In this document: positions 35,519 through 45,374 of the stretch, piece after piece | Layout: each line of letters starts with the position of its first letter | How positions within the stretch are numbered: position 1 is the stretch's first letter | Origin: Candidatus Chlorobium masyuteum | GTDB lineage: Bacteria; Bacteroidota; Chlorobiia; Chlorobiales; Chlorobiaceae | Direction: 5' to 3' | NCBI RefSeq assembly: GCF_011601315.1 | Contig: NZ_JAAORA010000001.1 | Coordinates: forward strand, 543,501-607,500 | DNA length: 64,000 nucleotides | Position numbers and translations under genes: made by a program | The notes under the pieces: generated by a model | Databases searched by the model: none | Seen by the model: the letters and a program-made list of their open reading frames with translations, nothing else | What the model was told of the DNA's origin: nothing

Positions 35519-36544
35519 ATGTTGACTATTGCTGTTGACGCCATGGGCGGAGACAACGCTCCCGCCTGTGTGATCGAGGGAACTGTTCAGGCTTTACAGG
35601 AGAGTGACAACAGGTTTGAAGTTGTACTTATCGGCCAGTCGGATAAAGTAGAACCGCTTCTTGCCGCATACGATATGAGTTCACTGAACCTGAAGTTTCT
35701 GCACGCCCCTGAAGTGGTGACCATGGATGATATTCCGGCCACCGCCGTCAAAACCAAACAGCAATCATCACTGGTGAAGGGTCTTCAGCTCTGCAAGGAA
35801 AAGCAGGCGGATGCATTTGTCAGTGCCGGCAATACCGGTGCACAGATGGCCGCTTCGCTCTTTGTCCTCGGCAGGATCCCCGGCGTACTTCGTCCGACCA
35901 TCTACGCCTATTTTCCCCGTCTCGGTGAAGGGTTGACCAATATTGTTGATGTCGGAGCCAACGTAGACTGCAAACCGGAAAATTTGGTCCAGTTTGCTGA
36001 AATGCTGACCATCTACCAGCGCTACGGTGCAGGAATTGAGAAGCCAGTTACCGGCCTTCTCAATATCGGAGAGGAGGAGGGCAAAGGCTCTGAAACGCTC
36101 AAACAGACCTACTGGCTGTTGAAAGAGGCCGACAGCAAAGGGAAAATCAACTTCATCGGAAATATTGAGGGGCATGATATCCTGAAAGGGAAAGCCTCAA
36201 TTGTGGTCTGCGACGGGCTCGTCGGCAATACCATCCTCAAGTTTGGAGAGAGCATTCCTGAATTTCTCGGTTCCCTGTTCAAATCGTCGCTTGAACAGCT
36301 CATGGCATCGGGCAAGATCGACCAGAGTACCGCAAAAATAACCTCGGAGATGTTCAAAGGAATGTTTGAGCCGTTTGATGTTGAAAAATTCGGCGGAGTT
36401 CCATTCCTCGGTGTTGACGGCATCTCCATTGTCGGTCATGGACGATCGTCGTCAAGGGCGATCAAAAACATGATCTACATGGCCGAACATATGGTTGAAA
36501 AACGTGTCAATGCTCATATTGCGGAAGTCCTGAACGAAAAGTAA
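35519..36544 (+). CDS. plsX: Phosphate acyltransferase PlsX
   Basis: The 341 residues match PlsX, which makes acyl-phosphate from acyl-ACP for phospholipid synthesis. Visible are [19 protein letters not shown], the central [19 protein letters not shown] and [20 protein letters not shown], and the C-terminal [20 protein letters not shown]. It acts at the membrane surface with PlsY. It lies between rpmF and fabH as in many bacteria. Confidence 0.96.
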   Translation: MLTIAVDAMGGDNAPACVIEGTVQALQESDNRFEVVLIGQSDKVEPLLAAYDMSSLNLKFLHAPEVVTMDDIPATAVKTKQQSSLVKGLQLCKEKQADAFVSAGNTGAQMAASLFVLGRIPGVLRPTIYAYFPRLGEGLTNIVDVGANVDCKPENLVQFAEMLTIYQRYGAGIEKPVTGLLNIGEEEGKGSETLKQTYWLLKEADSKGKINFIGNIEGHDILKGKASIVVCDGLVGNTILKFGESIPEFLGSLFKSSLEQLMASGKIDQSTAKITSEMFKGMFEPFDVEKFGGVPFLGVDGISIVGHGRSSSRAIKNMIYMAEHMVEKRVNAHIAEVLNEK

Positions 36545-36570
36545 ACGCTTATCTATCCGCACCCCCGCTG

Positions 36571-36608
36571 TTGCCCGGCAATAATCCCTGAGCAGCAGGG
36601 CAATTTTT
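36571..36608 (+). terminator. Hairpin with T-run between plsX and fabH
   Basis: TTGCCC can pair with GGGCAA, or CCCTG with CAGGG, just before six T. The two pairings share bases and exclude each other. It may reduce readthrough into fabH or act as a switch. Confidence 0.6.
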
Positions 36609-36643
36609 TGTTACATCCTGCAGAACACATCAGATAGCAACCC

Positions 36644-37636
36644 ATGAAAGCTGTAATTACGGCGACAGCCAAATATTTACCAGAGTCGGTTCTGAGTAAT
36701 CATGATCTCGAACTCATGCTCGAAACCAATGACGAGTGGATTCGGACAAGAACGGGCATCAGTGAACGTCGTATACTCCGAGATCCGGAAAAAGCTACAT
36801 CATACATGTGTGGAGAGGTTGCTCGCCAGCTTCTTGAGAAAAGAGGAATATCGGCAGACGATATCGAGCTGATCATTGTTGCAACCATGACTCCGGACAT
36901 GCTCTTCCCCTCAACGGCATGTTTTACCCAGAGTATCATCGGAGCAAGAAATGCCTGGGCATTCGACCTCAATGCTGCCTGCTCGGGCTTCCTCTATGCG
37001 CTGCACACCGCATCACAGTTTATCGAGTCAGGAGTCCACAAAAAAGTCATGGTTATCGGTGCCGACAAGATGTCGGCGGTTATTGACTATACCGACCGCT
37101 CTACGGCAATCCTCTTCGGTGACGGCGCCGGCGGGGTCATCCTTGAACCGGCAGCGGAGCAGGGCTTCGGCATCCTTGATGCCCGCTTGTACGCTGATGG
37201 TGAAACAGGGACCAACCATCTGCTCATGACCGGCGGAGGAAGCCGTCATCCGGCTTCCCATGAAACGGTTGACAAGAGAATGCACTACATCTATCAGGAC
37301 GGGAAACAGGTTTTCAAATCAGCCGTTATCTCAATGGCCAATGTTGCCGAAGAGATCATGACCCGCAACCAGCTCACTTCAGATGACATTGACTATCTTG
37401 TTCCTCATCAGGCAAACCAGCGCATCATCAACGCAACAGCCGAACGGATGGGGCTTGATGAGGCCAAAGTCGTCTCAAACGTTGCCCGCTACGGCAACAC
37501 CACTGCAGGAACAATCCCGATCTGCCTTGCTGAACTGGACGAAGAGAATAAGCTGCATAAAGGCTCAAATCTGGTTCTGGTAAGCTTCGGCGCAGGCTAT
37601 ACCTGGGGCGGTATCTATCTGAAATGGAGCAAGTAA
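36644..37636 (+). CDS. fabH: 3-oxoacyl-ACP synthase III
   Basis: The 330 residues match FabH, the condensing enzyme that starts fatty-acid synthesis from acetyl-CoA and malonyl-[18 protein letters not shown] and the [15 protein letters not shown] region come first. The catalytic Cys lies in [14 protein letters not shown], the His in [12 protein letters not shown] and the Asn in [14 protein letters not shown], so the triad is complete. It is followed by fabD. Confidence 0.97.
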   Translation: MKAVITATAKYLPESVLSNHDLELMLETNDEWIRTRTGISERRILRDPEKATSYMCGEVARQLLEKRGISADDIELIIVATMTPDMLFPSTACFTQSIIGARNAWAFDLNAACSGFLYALHTASQFIESGVHKKVMVIGADKMSAVIDYTDRSTAILFGDGAGGVILEPAAEQGFGILDARLYADGETGTNHLLMTGGGSRHPASHETVDKRMHYIYQDGKQVFKSAVISMANVAEEIMTRNQLTSDDIDYLVPHQANQRIINATAERMGLDEAKVVSNVARYGNTTAGTIPICLAELDEENKLHKGSNLVLVSFGAGYTWGGIYLKWSK

Positions 37637-37667
37637 CCATTCACCAAACAGAGCAACCATCAACTAC

Positions 37668-38576
37668 ATGAAGGCATTTGTTTTTCCGGGACAAGGCTCC
37701 CAGTATTGCGGCATGGGGAGGGATATTTTCGAAACCTACCCCGCCGCACGAACCCTGATGGAAAAAGCTGACGCGATACTCGGCTTCTCCATAACCGATA
37801 TCATGTTTTCGGGTAGCGAAGAGGATCTTCGTCAGACAAAATATACCCAGCCGGCAATATTTCTGCACAGTTTAGCCGTTGCTACGCTTATCGGCAGAAA
37901 GGATATCGTCATGACCGCAGGACACAGCCTTGGTGAATATTCAGCTCTCTGCATTGCCGGTGCCCTCAGCTTTGAGGATGCCATCCGTATTGTTGCTAAA
38001 CGGGGTGAGCTGATGCAGAATGCCGGGCAGCAGAATCCCGGAACCATGGCGGCGATCATCGGTATGCCTGATGCGGCACTTCCTGAACTGCTTGCAGAAG
38101 CGGCAAGTGAAGGGATCGTTCAGGCTGCAAACTATAACTCTCCGGGTCAGATTGTCATTTCGGGCGATCTTGCCGCAGTAAAAAAAGCTGTTGCGCTTGC
38201 CCCATCAAAAGGCGCTCGCATGGCAAAAGAGCTGGTAGTTTCCGGAGCTTTTCACTCCCCGCTTATGAAGCCTGCTGAAGAGGAGCTCGCCCGGGCCCTT
38301 GAGCTCATCGACATAAAAGATGCTGAAATTCCGGTGTGCATGAACGCCGTAGCTCACTCGGTCACCGGTGCAGCGGAGATCCGCAAAAACCTTATTTTAC
38401 AGCTAACCAGTTCCGTGCTGTGGTCGCAATCCATTGAGGCCATGGTCAAGAGCGGTGTTACCGAATTTATAGAGATCGGCCCTCAGAAAGTTTTGCAGGG
38501 TCTGATAAAAAGAATCGATAAATCGGTATCGACAAAAGGTATCGACACCGCTGCGGACATTCAGGCTTTAGTTTGA
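37668..38576 (+). CDS. fabD: Malonyl-CoA-ACP transacylase
   Basis: The 302 residues are FabD, which loads malonyl onto ACP. It starts [18 protein letters not shown], and the nucleophile serine lies in [18 protein letters not shown]. The catalytic His is in [13 protein letters not shown]. Standard length. A 181-base gap with a mobile-like element separates it from fabG. Confidence 0.96.
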   Translation: MKAFVFPGQGSQYCGMGRDIFETYPAARTLMEKADAILGFSITDIMFSGSEEDLRQTKYTQPAIFLHSLAVATLIGRKDIVMTAGHSLGEYSALCIAGALSFEDAIRIVAKRGELMQNAGQQNPGTMAAIIGMPDAALPELLAEAASEGIVQAANYNSPGQIVISGDLAAVKKAVALAPSKGARMAKELVVSGAFHSPLMKPAEEELARALELIDIKDAEIPVCMNAVAHSVTGAAEIRKNLILQLTSSVLWSQSIEAMVKSGVTEFIEIGPQKVLQGLIKRIDKSVSTKGIDTAADIQALV

Positions 38577-38590
38577 AATTTGTGCAACAA

Positions 38591-38726
38591 GGGCACCTCT
38601 ATAAATTGTCGTAAGCGGTTTGAGTACGAGGCAGCGCAGAAACCGGAATGTACAAGTAGTACTTGAGGATTTCGAGCACCTTCCAACGAAATAATCGAGT
38701 CGCGGAACAAATTAATAGCGGTACCC
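38591..38726. repeat. MITE-like element, copy 1
   Basis: A 136-base element lies between fabD and fabG. Its ends are inverted copies: GGGCACCTCTATAAATT at the left and AATTAATAGCGGTACCC at the right. The inside (GGTTTGAG, GAGGCAGC, AACCGGAATGTA, ACTTGAGG, CCAACGAAAT) matches copy 2 at 48819, and both have almost the same length. No open frame is present, so this is a non-autonomous element or a structured repeat. It is probably transcribed as part of the fab mRNA. Confidence 0.75.
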
Positions 38727-38757
38727 ACAATGTCATCAACATCAACCGACAGAAACT

Positions 38758-39495
38758 ATGTTTGAAGGAAAAATTGCTCTTGTAACAGGCGCTGCCAGAG
38801 GTATCGGGCAGGCCATCGCATTTGACCTGGCTGCCAAAGGTGCCGATATTGTTGTTTGCGATATCAAAGCCGAATGGTTAACGGAAACAGCCGAAGGTGT
38901 TGAAAAACTCGGACGTAAAGCCTATTGCTTTGAGCTCGACGTCACCAACGCCGAAGCGGTAAATAACGCGGTCAATGATATTGTCGCTGCAACAGGCAGA
39001 ATCGACATCCTTGTCAATAACGCAGGCATCACCCGTGACGGGCTTCTGATGAGAATGAGTGAAGAGGACTGGGACGCGGTGCTCACCGTCAACCTGAAAG
39101 GAACATTTTCCTGCACCAAAGCGGTCAGCCGCATCATGATGAAACAGCGGTCAGGCTCGATCATCAACATAGCTTCAGTAGTCGGTATTATGGGCAATGC
39201 CGGGCAGGCAAACTATGCCGCATCAAAAGGGGGAGTGATAGCCTTCACCAAGTCGGTCGCAAAAGAGCTCTCATCCCGTAACATCAGGGCCAACGCTGTC
39301 GCTCCGGGATTCATCTCTTCAAAGATGACCGATGCACTCACCGACGATGTCCGCCAGAAAATGCTTGATGCAATACCTCTCGCCAGCTTCGGCACTCCGC
39401 AGGATGTAGCCAATGCCGTAGCATTCCTGGCAAGTGACCAATCCTCCTACATCACCGGCCAGGTCATCAGCGTCAATGGCGGTATGGTTATGTGA
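38758..39495 (+). CDS. fabG: 3-oxoacyl-ACP reductase
   Basis: The 245 residues are FabG, an NADPH-dependent short-chain dehydrogenase. The cofactor loop is [18 protein letters not shown], and the catalytic Ser, Tyr and Lys lie in [24 protein letters not shown]. The C-terminus has the [17 protein letters not shown] ending. It reduces the keto group in each elongation round. It leads into acpP. Confidence 0.97.
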   Translation: MFEGKIALVTGAARGIGQAIAFDLAAKGADIVVCDIKAEWLTETAEGVEKLGRKAYCFELDVTNAEAVNNAVNDIVAATGRIDILVNNAGITRDGLLMRMSEEDWDAVLTVNLKGTFSCTKAVSRIMMKQRSGSIINIASVVGIMGNAGQANYAASKGGVIAFTKSVAKELSSRNIRANAVAPGFISSKMTDALTDDVRQKMLDAIPLASFGTPQDVANAVAFLASDQSSYITGQVISVNGGMVM

Positions 39496-39522
39496 TTTGG
39501 GCAAGGTTATTTTCTTCGTATA

Positions 39523-39551
39523 TTGACAGACTTTTTTAAAAAATTTTCATA
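39523..39551 (+). promoter_or_regulatory. Possible promoter before acpP
   Basis: A perfect TTGACA at 39523 is followed 17 bases later by TTCATA, which is a weak -10. A separate promoter for acpP would match its high expression in other bacteria. This is inferred from sequence only. Confidence 0.35.
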
Positions 39552-39581
39552 CAACAACCAACTCTTAATCGGGAGAACACC

Positions 39582-39821
39582 ATGACCCAGGCAGAAATCA
39601 AAGACAAAGTATACGATATTATCGTCAGCAAGATGGGCGTCACCAAAGATCAGATCAAAATGGAATCAAAATTTTCCGATGATCTCGGTGCAGACTCACT
39701 TGACACGGTTGAATTGATCATGGAGCTCGAAAACGAGTTCGGCGTTCAGATCCCTGATGAAGATGCTGAAAAGATCGGCACCGTGCAGCAGGCTATCGAT
39801 TACATCGTCAGCAAAAAGTAA
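39582..39821 (+). CDS. acpP: Acyl carrier protein
   Basis: The 79-residue acidic protein has the phosphopantetheine serine in [18 protein letters not shown]. It carries growing acyl chains. A GGGAG site precedes the ATG at 39582. It lies in the standard fabG-acpP-fabF order. Confidence 0.97.
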   Translation: MTQAEIKDKVYDIIVSKMGVTKDQIKMESKFSDDLGADSLDTVELIMELENEFGVQIPDEDAEKIGTVQQAIDYIVSKK

Positions 39822-39874
39822 TCAGCATTCCGAGCGGCAAAGCAGGCAAAAGGTAACCAGTTAAATCAGAATCT

Positions 39875-41128
39875 ATGGCTCAGGAGCGTAAAAGAATTGT
39901 CATTACCGGAATAGGGGTATTAACTCCTATAGGTCTTTCCAAGGAGGAGTTTTGGGACTCTCTCTACAACGGGAGGAGCGGAGCCGCGCCTATCACCTAT
40001 TTTGATACCACTGATTTTGCAACAACCTTTGCCTGTGAGCTGAAAGGGTTTTGTGCGGCAGATCATATCGACAGAAAATCTGCCGACAGAATGGATCCCT
40101 ACTGCCAGTATGCCGTTATCGCCGCAGGTCAGGCACTGAAAGATTCAGGACTTGACCTGAAGGAGATTGATCCGCTCAGAATCGGAGTGGTTCATGGTTC
40201 AGGCATTGGCGGAATGACCACCTATGAACAACAGTTCGAGAACTTCCTTGAAAAAGGACCGCGTCGCATCAGCCCTTTCTTTATTCCCATGCTTATCCCC
40301 GACATTGCTGCCGGGCAGATATCCATTCGCTACGGCCTCATGGGCCCGAATTACGCAACAGCTTCCGCATGTGCTACCTCTCTTCATGCCATTATTGACG
40401 CCTACCTCCTCATTAACGCAGGAATGGCTGATTACATGGTGTGCGGCGGTTCAGAGGCCCCGATTACGCGAATGAGTGTCGGCGGATTCAACTCGGCCAG
40501 AGCACTCTCTACGCTCAATGATCGGCCACAAGAGGCGTCACGCCCTTATGACCGCGATCGTGACGGCTTTGTGATGGGAGAAGGCGGCGGAACCCTGATT
40601 CTTGAGTCCCTTGAATCAGCAAAAGCACGCGGAGCTAAAATCTATGGCGAAATTGTCGGCGTAGGCGCGACTGCCGATGCCTATCACCTGACAGCCCCTC
40701 ACCCGGAAGGGCTTGGAGCGGTCAATGCCATGAGAACAGCCATTGCCATGGCTGGAATTGCCCCCGAAAAGATTGACTATATCAACACCCACGGCACCTC
40801 TACCCCGCTTGGTGATCTGGCAGAAGTTGCCGCCATCAAGACGGTCTTTGGAGAGCACGCCAAAAAGCTGAGCATCAGCGCAACAAAGTCCATGACCGGC
40901 CACCTGCTTGGCGCTGCCGGAGTAGTTGAGTCGATTGCCTGCCTGCTTGCCCTCCAGCATCAGACGGTTCCCCCGACAATCAACTGCGACAACCTCGACC
41001 CGGCAGTTGATATTGATGTAACACCCAATAAGCCAAAAAAACGGACCATAGAGTATGCCCTCAACAACGGGTTCGGCTTCGGCGGTCACAACGCTTCACT
41101 GATTTTCAGGAACGGTTCATCCCTCTGA
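39875..41128 (+). CDS. fabF: 3-oxoacyl-ACP synthase II
   Basis: The 417 residues match FabF/KAS II. The N-terminus is [21 protein letters not shown]. The catalytic Cys lies in [13 protein letters not shown], the first His in [12 protein letters not shown] and the second in [15 protein letters not shown], giving the Cys-His-His triad. The C-terminal [15 protein letters not shown] is typical. The stop overlaps the ribosome-site region of rnc. Confidence 0.97.
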   Translation: MAQERKRIVITGIGVLTPIGLSKEEFWDSLYNGRSGAAPITYFDTTDFATTFACELKGFCAADHIDRKSADRMDPYCQYAVIAAGQALKDSGLDLKEIDPLRIGVVHGSGIGGMTTYEQQFENFLEKGPRRISPFFIPMLIPDIAAGQISIRYGLMGPNYATASACATSLHAIIDAYLLINAGMADYMVCGGSEAPITRMSVGGFNSARALSTLNDRPQEASRPYDRDRDGFVMGEGGGTLILESLESAKARGAKIYGEIVGVGATADAYHLTAPHPEGLGAVNAMRTAIAMAGIAPEKIDYINTHGTSTPLGDLAEVAAIKTVFGEHAKKLSISATKSMTGHLLGAAGVVESIACLLALQHQTVPPTINCDNLDPAVDIDVTPNKPKKRTIEYALNNGFGFGGHNASLIFRNGSSL

Positions 41129-41136
41129 GGAAAAGA

Positions 41137-41952
41137 TTGCTGCCACTGGAGAAGTTTTGGGAAAAGCTGAGAGGCTTGTCTAATTCATCTGAAGGTGGTG
41201 ACGGGAGTAATGAAACGGTTCTTCCGGCGCTTTCAGAGGAAACGATAGCCTATCTGCACCGACTTGTCGGTGAACCTGCAAGCAACCTGCTGCTCTACCA
41301 GACAGCCCTGACACACCGCTCGGTTGTCCATGATCCGGCGACCCAACACCTTGTTGAATCCAACCAGCGCCTTGAATTTCTGGGTGATTCGGTGCTCGGC
41401 CTTCTCATTTCCGATTACCTGTTCAGATCATTTCCCGGGAGTGCCGAAGGAGAGCTTTCAAGCAACCGCTCCAAAATCGTCAATCGTAAATCCCTGGCCG
41501 GATTTGCAGCAAGCCTGAACCTCGCAGACTACCTCCTTACCGGAGAGTCAGCCGACCGCAATAAAATCACCTCCAGCGATTCCGCGCTTGCTGACGCCTT
41601 TGAATCACTGACCGGCGCTATCTATCTCGACAAAGGGATCCTTGCGGCAGAAAATTTCATCCGCAAGCATGTTCTCGAACATGAAAACTTCAGGATGATT
41701 GTCGAAGCCGAACATAACTACAAAAGCCGCCTGATCGAGTACACCCAGTCGCGCCACCTCCCGATGCCGGTTTACTCTGTGCTTGAAGAGTCCGGAGCTG
41801 AACATGAAAAACAGTTCAGGGTAGGAGTATCGTGCAGCGACCAGCACCTTGGAACCGGCACCGCTCGCAGAAAAAAAGATGCAGAGCAGCTCGCCGCCAA
41901 AGAGGCCCTCAGCATCATTGATGCCGCAGAAAAGGAAGAGACCCCGATCTGA
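41137..41952 (+). CDS. rnc: Ribonuclease III
   Basis: The 271 residues start at a TTG at 41137 behind GAGGAAAAGA. A catalytic domain carries the signature NQRLEFLGDSVLGLLISDYLF with the metal-binding Glu and Asp, and SALADAFESLTGAIYLD supplies the second acidic pair. A C-terminal double-stranded RNA-binding domain follows (YKSRLIEYTQSR...GTARRKKDAEQLAAKEAL). It processes rRNA precursors and other dsRNA. It closes the fab cluster. Confidence 0.95.
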   Translation: MLPLEKFWEKLRGLSNSSEGGDGSNETVLPALSEETIAYLHRLVGEPASNLLLYQTALTHRSVVHDPATQHLVESNQRLEFLGDSVLGLLISDYLFRSFPGSAEGELSSNRSKIVNRKSLAGFAASLNLADYLLTGESADRNKITSSDSALADAFESLTGAIYLDKGILAAENFIRKHVLEHENFRMIVEAEHNYKSRLIEYTQSRHLPMPVYSVLEESGAEHEKQFRVGVSCSDQHLGTGTARRKKDAEQLAAKEALSIIDAAEKEETPI

Positions 41953-42057
41953 CATTTCGAACCCTCCCTCGTGTCATTGCAAACCCACCTCCAGTCCGGC
42001 AGAAAACAAAGATAATCTGTGAAGCTTTGGAGTAGTGAAATGGCGCAACAAGTGCAG

Positions 42058-43074
42058 TTAGTTGTGACTGTCCTCATCCCGCTTCCGTGTGGATTTCAGT
42101 TGTTTTATATCCTGCTCAAGTTCCCGAAGGTTCTCTTCCTGCTTCGGTTGTTTCAGGGCTTCTTTGTACTTGTCGTATTCAAGCGTTGATTTTTCCAGTG
42201 CTATCTGATGACTGATTGTACCTGCATGGGTAAGCAGTTCGCGACCATTGAGCAGAATAATCGAATCCAGACGCTGAATCCAGTCTTTCATGTACATCGG
42301 CGTTCGCTGCTGCGCCATCACTTCCGCAAAAGCAAGGTATTGCTCCACCAGCAGGCCAAGCAATTTAATTTCATTTTCCTTGAGATAATTTTTAGCAATA
42401 CCCACATCGCCCTTGCGAACAGAAACCCCCGCTTTATCAAAGGAGAGCATTCCCATCAGCGGCAGTGAAGCATCAGCGCGGCGATAAACAAGTTCCGCTG
42501 CTGTCTGCATACTGATTGCCCAGAGTAACTTATTTTGTACCACCTTGAAAAATTCGATGGTGCTTTCAGCTCCGGGGTCATAATCAATACTGGTGGTGTA
42601 GATATCTTTGATTTTCTGGTAAAAGAATCGCTCCGACAACCGGATTTCACGGATACGCTCCTGCAGTTCCGTGAAATAGTTCATCGAGCTTCCACTCTTG
42701 AACCGATCATCATTCAGCAAAAAACCTTTGACAATGTATTCCCGGAGCCGCTGCGTCGCCCAAATGCGGAACCTCGTACCCTGCTGCGATTTGACACGGT
42801 AACCGACGGAGATGATCACGTCCAGATTGTAGTACTGAACATCATAGTTTTTACTGTCTGCCGCAGTTGTCCGGAAATTCCGGACAACTGCTTTTTCATC
42901 CAGTTCGCCCTCACTGAAGATATTGAGAATGTGCTCCGATATGGTTTTTTTGCTCTTGCAGAACAGCTCTGCCATATGCGCCTGCGACAGCCAGACCGTT
43001 TCGTCTTCAAGCCGGACATCTATTTTTATTTTACCATCCGGAGCCTGGTAGATAAGCAGTTCGGAGTTGTTCAT
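42058..43074 (-). CDS. RhuM family protein
   Basis: The 338 residues match the RhuM (virulence-associated) family: LLIYQAPDGKIKIDVRLEDE then ETVWLSQAHMAELFCKSKKT, a putative DNA-binding winged region, and YYNLDVIISVGYRVKSQQGTRFRIWATQRLREYIVKGF. RhuM genes are common in accessory islands next to restriction and toxin systems. A GGAG precedes the ATG at 43074. The biochemical role is not settled; a DNA-binding or regulatory part of mobile or defence islands is likely. Confidence 0.85.
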   Translation of the reverse strand: MNNSELLIYQAPDGKIKIDVRLEDETVWLSQAHMAELFCKSKKTISEHILNIFSEGELDEKAVVRNFRTTAADSKNYDVQYYNLDVIISVGYRVKSQQGTRFRIWATQRLREYIVKGFLLNDDRFKSGSSMNYFTELQERIREIRLSERFFYQKIKDIYTTSIDYDPGAESTIEFFKVVQNKLLWAISMQTAAELVYRRADASLPLMGMLSFDKAGVSVRKGDVGIAKNYLKENEIKLLGLLVEQYLAFAEVMAQQRTPMYMKDWIQRLDSIILLNGRELLTHAGTISHQIALEKSTLEYDKYKEALKQPKQEENLRELEQDIKQLKSTRKRDEDSHN

Positions 43075-43284
43075 GTAAAAGTCTCCTTTTGTGGTATCAC
43101 ATCAAGCCTCGGCTTTCCCTGACAAATCATTCTTATATACACTGCATCACAACCGCTTGCTTAACCCGCAGCACTGTCGCGTAACCCGTCATGCCACTGC
43201 CACAAGCCAACTCCCTGTCTCATTCCGAACCGTCCCTCCTAATTTCAAATCCCCAACACGCCCCAACTCGATAAAAAAATGAGG

Positions 43285-44049
43285 CTAATGCGGTATGCGT
43301 TTTAAGAATACATTCATAGAGAAATCAGATTCTTTCCAGTACTTGTTTGCTATCTGGTAGACTTTCACCCATGACATAAACGAATACTTTGATTCTCCTG
43401 ACGTTTGGGAATTTTTTTTATCGAGACCAAGCTTGCGCACAACGACCTCAGGTCTTGATTCAAAGCCTAAATCTGCAAATAGGAGCTCTGCCCATACCTT
43501 CCCGATATTCTCCGTTCTTTCGAGCTGTTTTTCATCGAAGGGCATAGTGTATTTCGCCTCAAAGATGTACAGGGTATCATCAACACAGATGACCAGATCA
43601 GGCTTGGCGTTGAACATCGCCTGGAGTGCTCCATAAACCTGTATATCCCCCGGTTTTTCAAGTGTACCTGCGTCTTTGAGTTTGTAAGCAATCTGTTTGG
43701 GATGAGTTTTCCACGGTTGACGCAACTCTTCTGGCTCCAGTCCGGAAAATTTTGTGTATGCGTCGGGCGCCACTCCTTCTTGGGCAGCAATCAACTCACA
43801 AAGATCTTTGAGATAATCAGCACTTTCTGGCTTTCCGGTAACCTTATCTTTCCTGATTTTTCTTTCGTAGTATGCATCTCTTACAAGCGCGGCTTCACAA
43901 TAGATGCGAGGGTGCCCATTAAAGTCAATCTCGAGGAAATCCTTAAGAGGGCGCCAGCGGGGTTGATCTTCAAGAAGGAGCCTGAACAAGTGAGCGCACA
44001 TGTCCCTTTCTTCTCGGTTGTATGCCAGATAATCAAGGTATTGATGCAT
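43285..44049 (-). CDS. PD-(D/E)XK nuclease-like protein
   Basis: The 254 residues contain the core KPDLVICVDDTLYIFEAKYT (149-168), which has the D-x(n)-E-x-K pattern of PD-(D/E)XK nucleases: Asp151, Glu164, Lys166. The N-terminal HQYLDYLAYNREERDMCAHLFRLL is helical and a basic, aromatic C-terminus follows (WVKVYQIANKYWKESDF). I do not recognise a named subfamily. It lies 13 bases after its membrane-protein neighbour, so the two are probably one operon. A defence role is likely but unproven. Confidence 0.65.
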   Translation of the reverse strand: MHQYLDYLAYNREERDMCAHLFRLLLEDQPRWRPLKDFLEIDFNGHPRIYCEAALVRDAYYERKIRKDKVTGKPESADYLKDLCELIAAQEGVAPDAYTKFSGLEPEELRQPWKTHPKQIAYKLKDAGTLEKPGDIQVYGALQAMFNAKPDLVICVDDTLYIFEAKYTMPFDEKQLERTENIGKVWAELLFADLGFESRPEVVVRKLGLDKKNSQTSGESKYSFMSWVKVYQIANKYWKESDFSMNVFLKRIPH

Positions 44050-44062
44050 TGAGATAGTTCCG

Positions 44063-44608
44063 TTAGGATGTCAGGTAGTAACGTACTACAAGAGCGCTAA
44101 TTGCTATTATAGCCCAGATACTTGGGAAATAAATATCCCAGGCAATTCTTATGAATCGCCATTGATGACGTATTATATCGCCATTGTAATCAATCAGAGT
44201 GCTGATGTCCGAAATGTCTTTTGGATCAATAATATCATGATCAGGATCATATTCATCTCTCAGATGGTTTCCAATATGGGATTGATCGGTCCATGTATTT
44301 GTTAGAACTGATATCCAAAATGATATGGCCAGATAAATGACAATAAGGAGTAGCACAAGTGCTGACGAGAATGTTACTGAGGGCTCTAATTTTGCACCAA
44401 TCCCAGCCGTTGATAAACTTCCCAGAGTAATACTCATCTTTGGGTCAATTACCAGCAGCAACGACGAGGCAAGTAACCATGACCTTCGAATTTTTCTCGA
44501 TGACTCACCAAGTTCTGTAAACTTTTTTGAGACATCAAGCACGAGTCTATTGTAGTGTTCAAGCAGCTTGTTGATTTTGATACGGGCATCAGCTTCCTTT
44601 TGCGCCAT
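44063..44608 (-). CDS. Membrane protein with N-terminal coiled coil
   Basis: I do not recognise this family. The 181 residues begin with a charged helical stretch (KEADARIKINKLLEHYNRLVLDVSKKF). Three hydrophobic helices follow (SWLLASSLLLVI, SSALVLLLIVIYLAISFWISVL and a C-terminal WAIIAISALVVRYYL). An acidic segment between them (RDEYDPDHDIIDPKDISD) likely faces the cytosol or periplasm. It starts at ATG 44608 and is the first gene of a pair with the PD-(D/E)XK protein. A membrane effector in a nuclease-membrane defence pair is one reading. Confidence 0.65.
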   Translation of the reverse strand: MAQKEADARIKINKLLEHYNRLVLDVSKKFTELGESSRKIRRSWLLASSLLLVIDPKMSITLGSLSTAGIGAKLEPSVTFSSALVLLLIVIYLAISFWISVLTNTWTDQSHIGNHLRDEYDPDHDIIDPKDISDISTLIDYNGDIIRHQWRFIRIAWDIYFPSIWAIIAISALVVRYYLTS

Positions 44609-44991
44609 AACGGTAACAGTTCAGCTCTATTATGGATGGAGTGTAAAACCGTTAAATATAAGCATCATTTATTTACTTCAAGCAAATGAGCTGTATCAAG
44701 TTAGAGGCACTTAATATCAATCCATCCTGAATTGGTTTTTGCGTTGGGGGGATGATCTCGGTTTAATCCACTTTGAGTTACCCCTTTAAAAACACCCCTC
44801 ACTTAGCGTAACATTGTCACGTAAGCCGTATATTCCAAGTAACCACTCTTGGATCATCTCTTTGTAGGGAAAACGGTTAACAATTATCAATCCTTTATCC
44901 GGCCTACCGCATTATTCGATATCAGAATATTCGGCTTGAATTTTTAGCTCTATTTATTGATATATATTACAATATTATTCATATTGAGAAT
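44609..44991. other. AT-rich divergent intergenic region of the accessory island
   Basis: The 383-base stretch separates the minus-strand nuclease/membrane pair from the plus-strand toxin-antitoxin pair and probably carries both promoters. It is richer in A and T than its neighbours. I see no credible gene or RNA in it. Confidence 0.6.
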
Positions 44992-45372
44992 ATGGGGCGA
45001 TGTTGGAAAATTCAGGAATCTGTGTTTTTCGAAAGAAGGCTCGTCCGATTCAAAAAGAATAACAAAGGCCTCGACGAGCTTCTTTTTGATAACCTTGACA
45101 CCTACTTTAATGCCTTGCAAGCAGGCTCGCTGCCTGTTAACATCAAGGCCGGATTTATTCACAGGGAGCCTTACGGAGTCAAGGCGATTGATCAAAAAGG
45201 TCGCAAAAAGCCGGGCATGGGGAAACCGAAAGAAGCCCGACTCTATATTTTTCCCGATACTGATACCAACACCCTTCACTTGATCACCGTCGGAGATAAG
45301 AATTCCCAAAAAGCCGACATCACTGACTGCATCGATTTGGTCAAAGATTTAAAGAAAAACAAAGGGAGCTGA
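44992..45372 (+). CDS. Type II toxin, RelE/HigB-like
   Basis: The 126 residues resemble RelE/ParE-fold toxins: an N-terminal VFFERRLVRFKKNNKGLDELL, a central KAIDQKGRKKPGMGKPKEARLYIF and the C-terminal beta strands LHLITVGDKNSQKADITD, which fit the GDK-Q-DI pattern of that fold. Such toxins cleave mRNA at the ribosome. The ATG at 44992 lacks a strong ribosome site. It ends two bases before the antitoxin start, in the toxin-first order of HigBA. Confidence 0.72.
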   Translation: MGRCWKIQESVFFERRLVRFKKNNKGLDELLFDNLDTYFNALQAGSLPVNIKAGFIHREPYGVKAIDQKGRKKPGMGKPKEARLYIFPDTDTNTLHLITVGDKNSQKADITDCIDLVKDLKKNKGS

Positions 45373-45374
45373 CA

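Noticed and set aside
44950..45309. 119-codon minus-strand frame opposite the toxin gene
   Set aside because: It is the antisense shadow of the toxin, whose fold and operon order with the antitoxin are clear.
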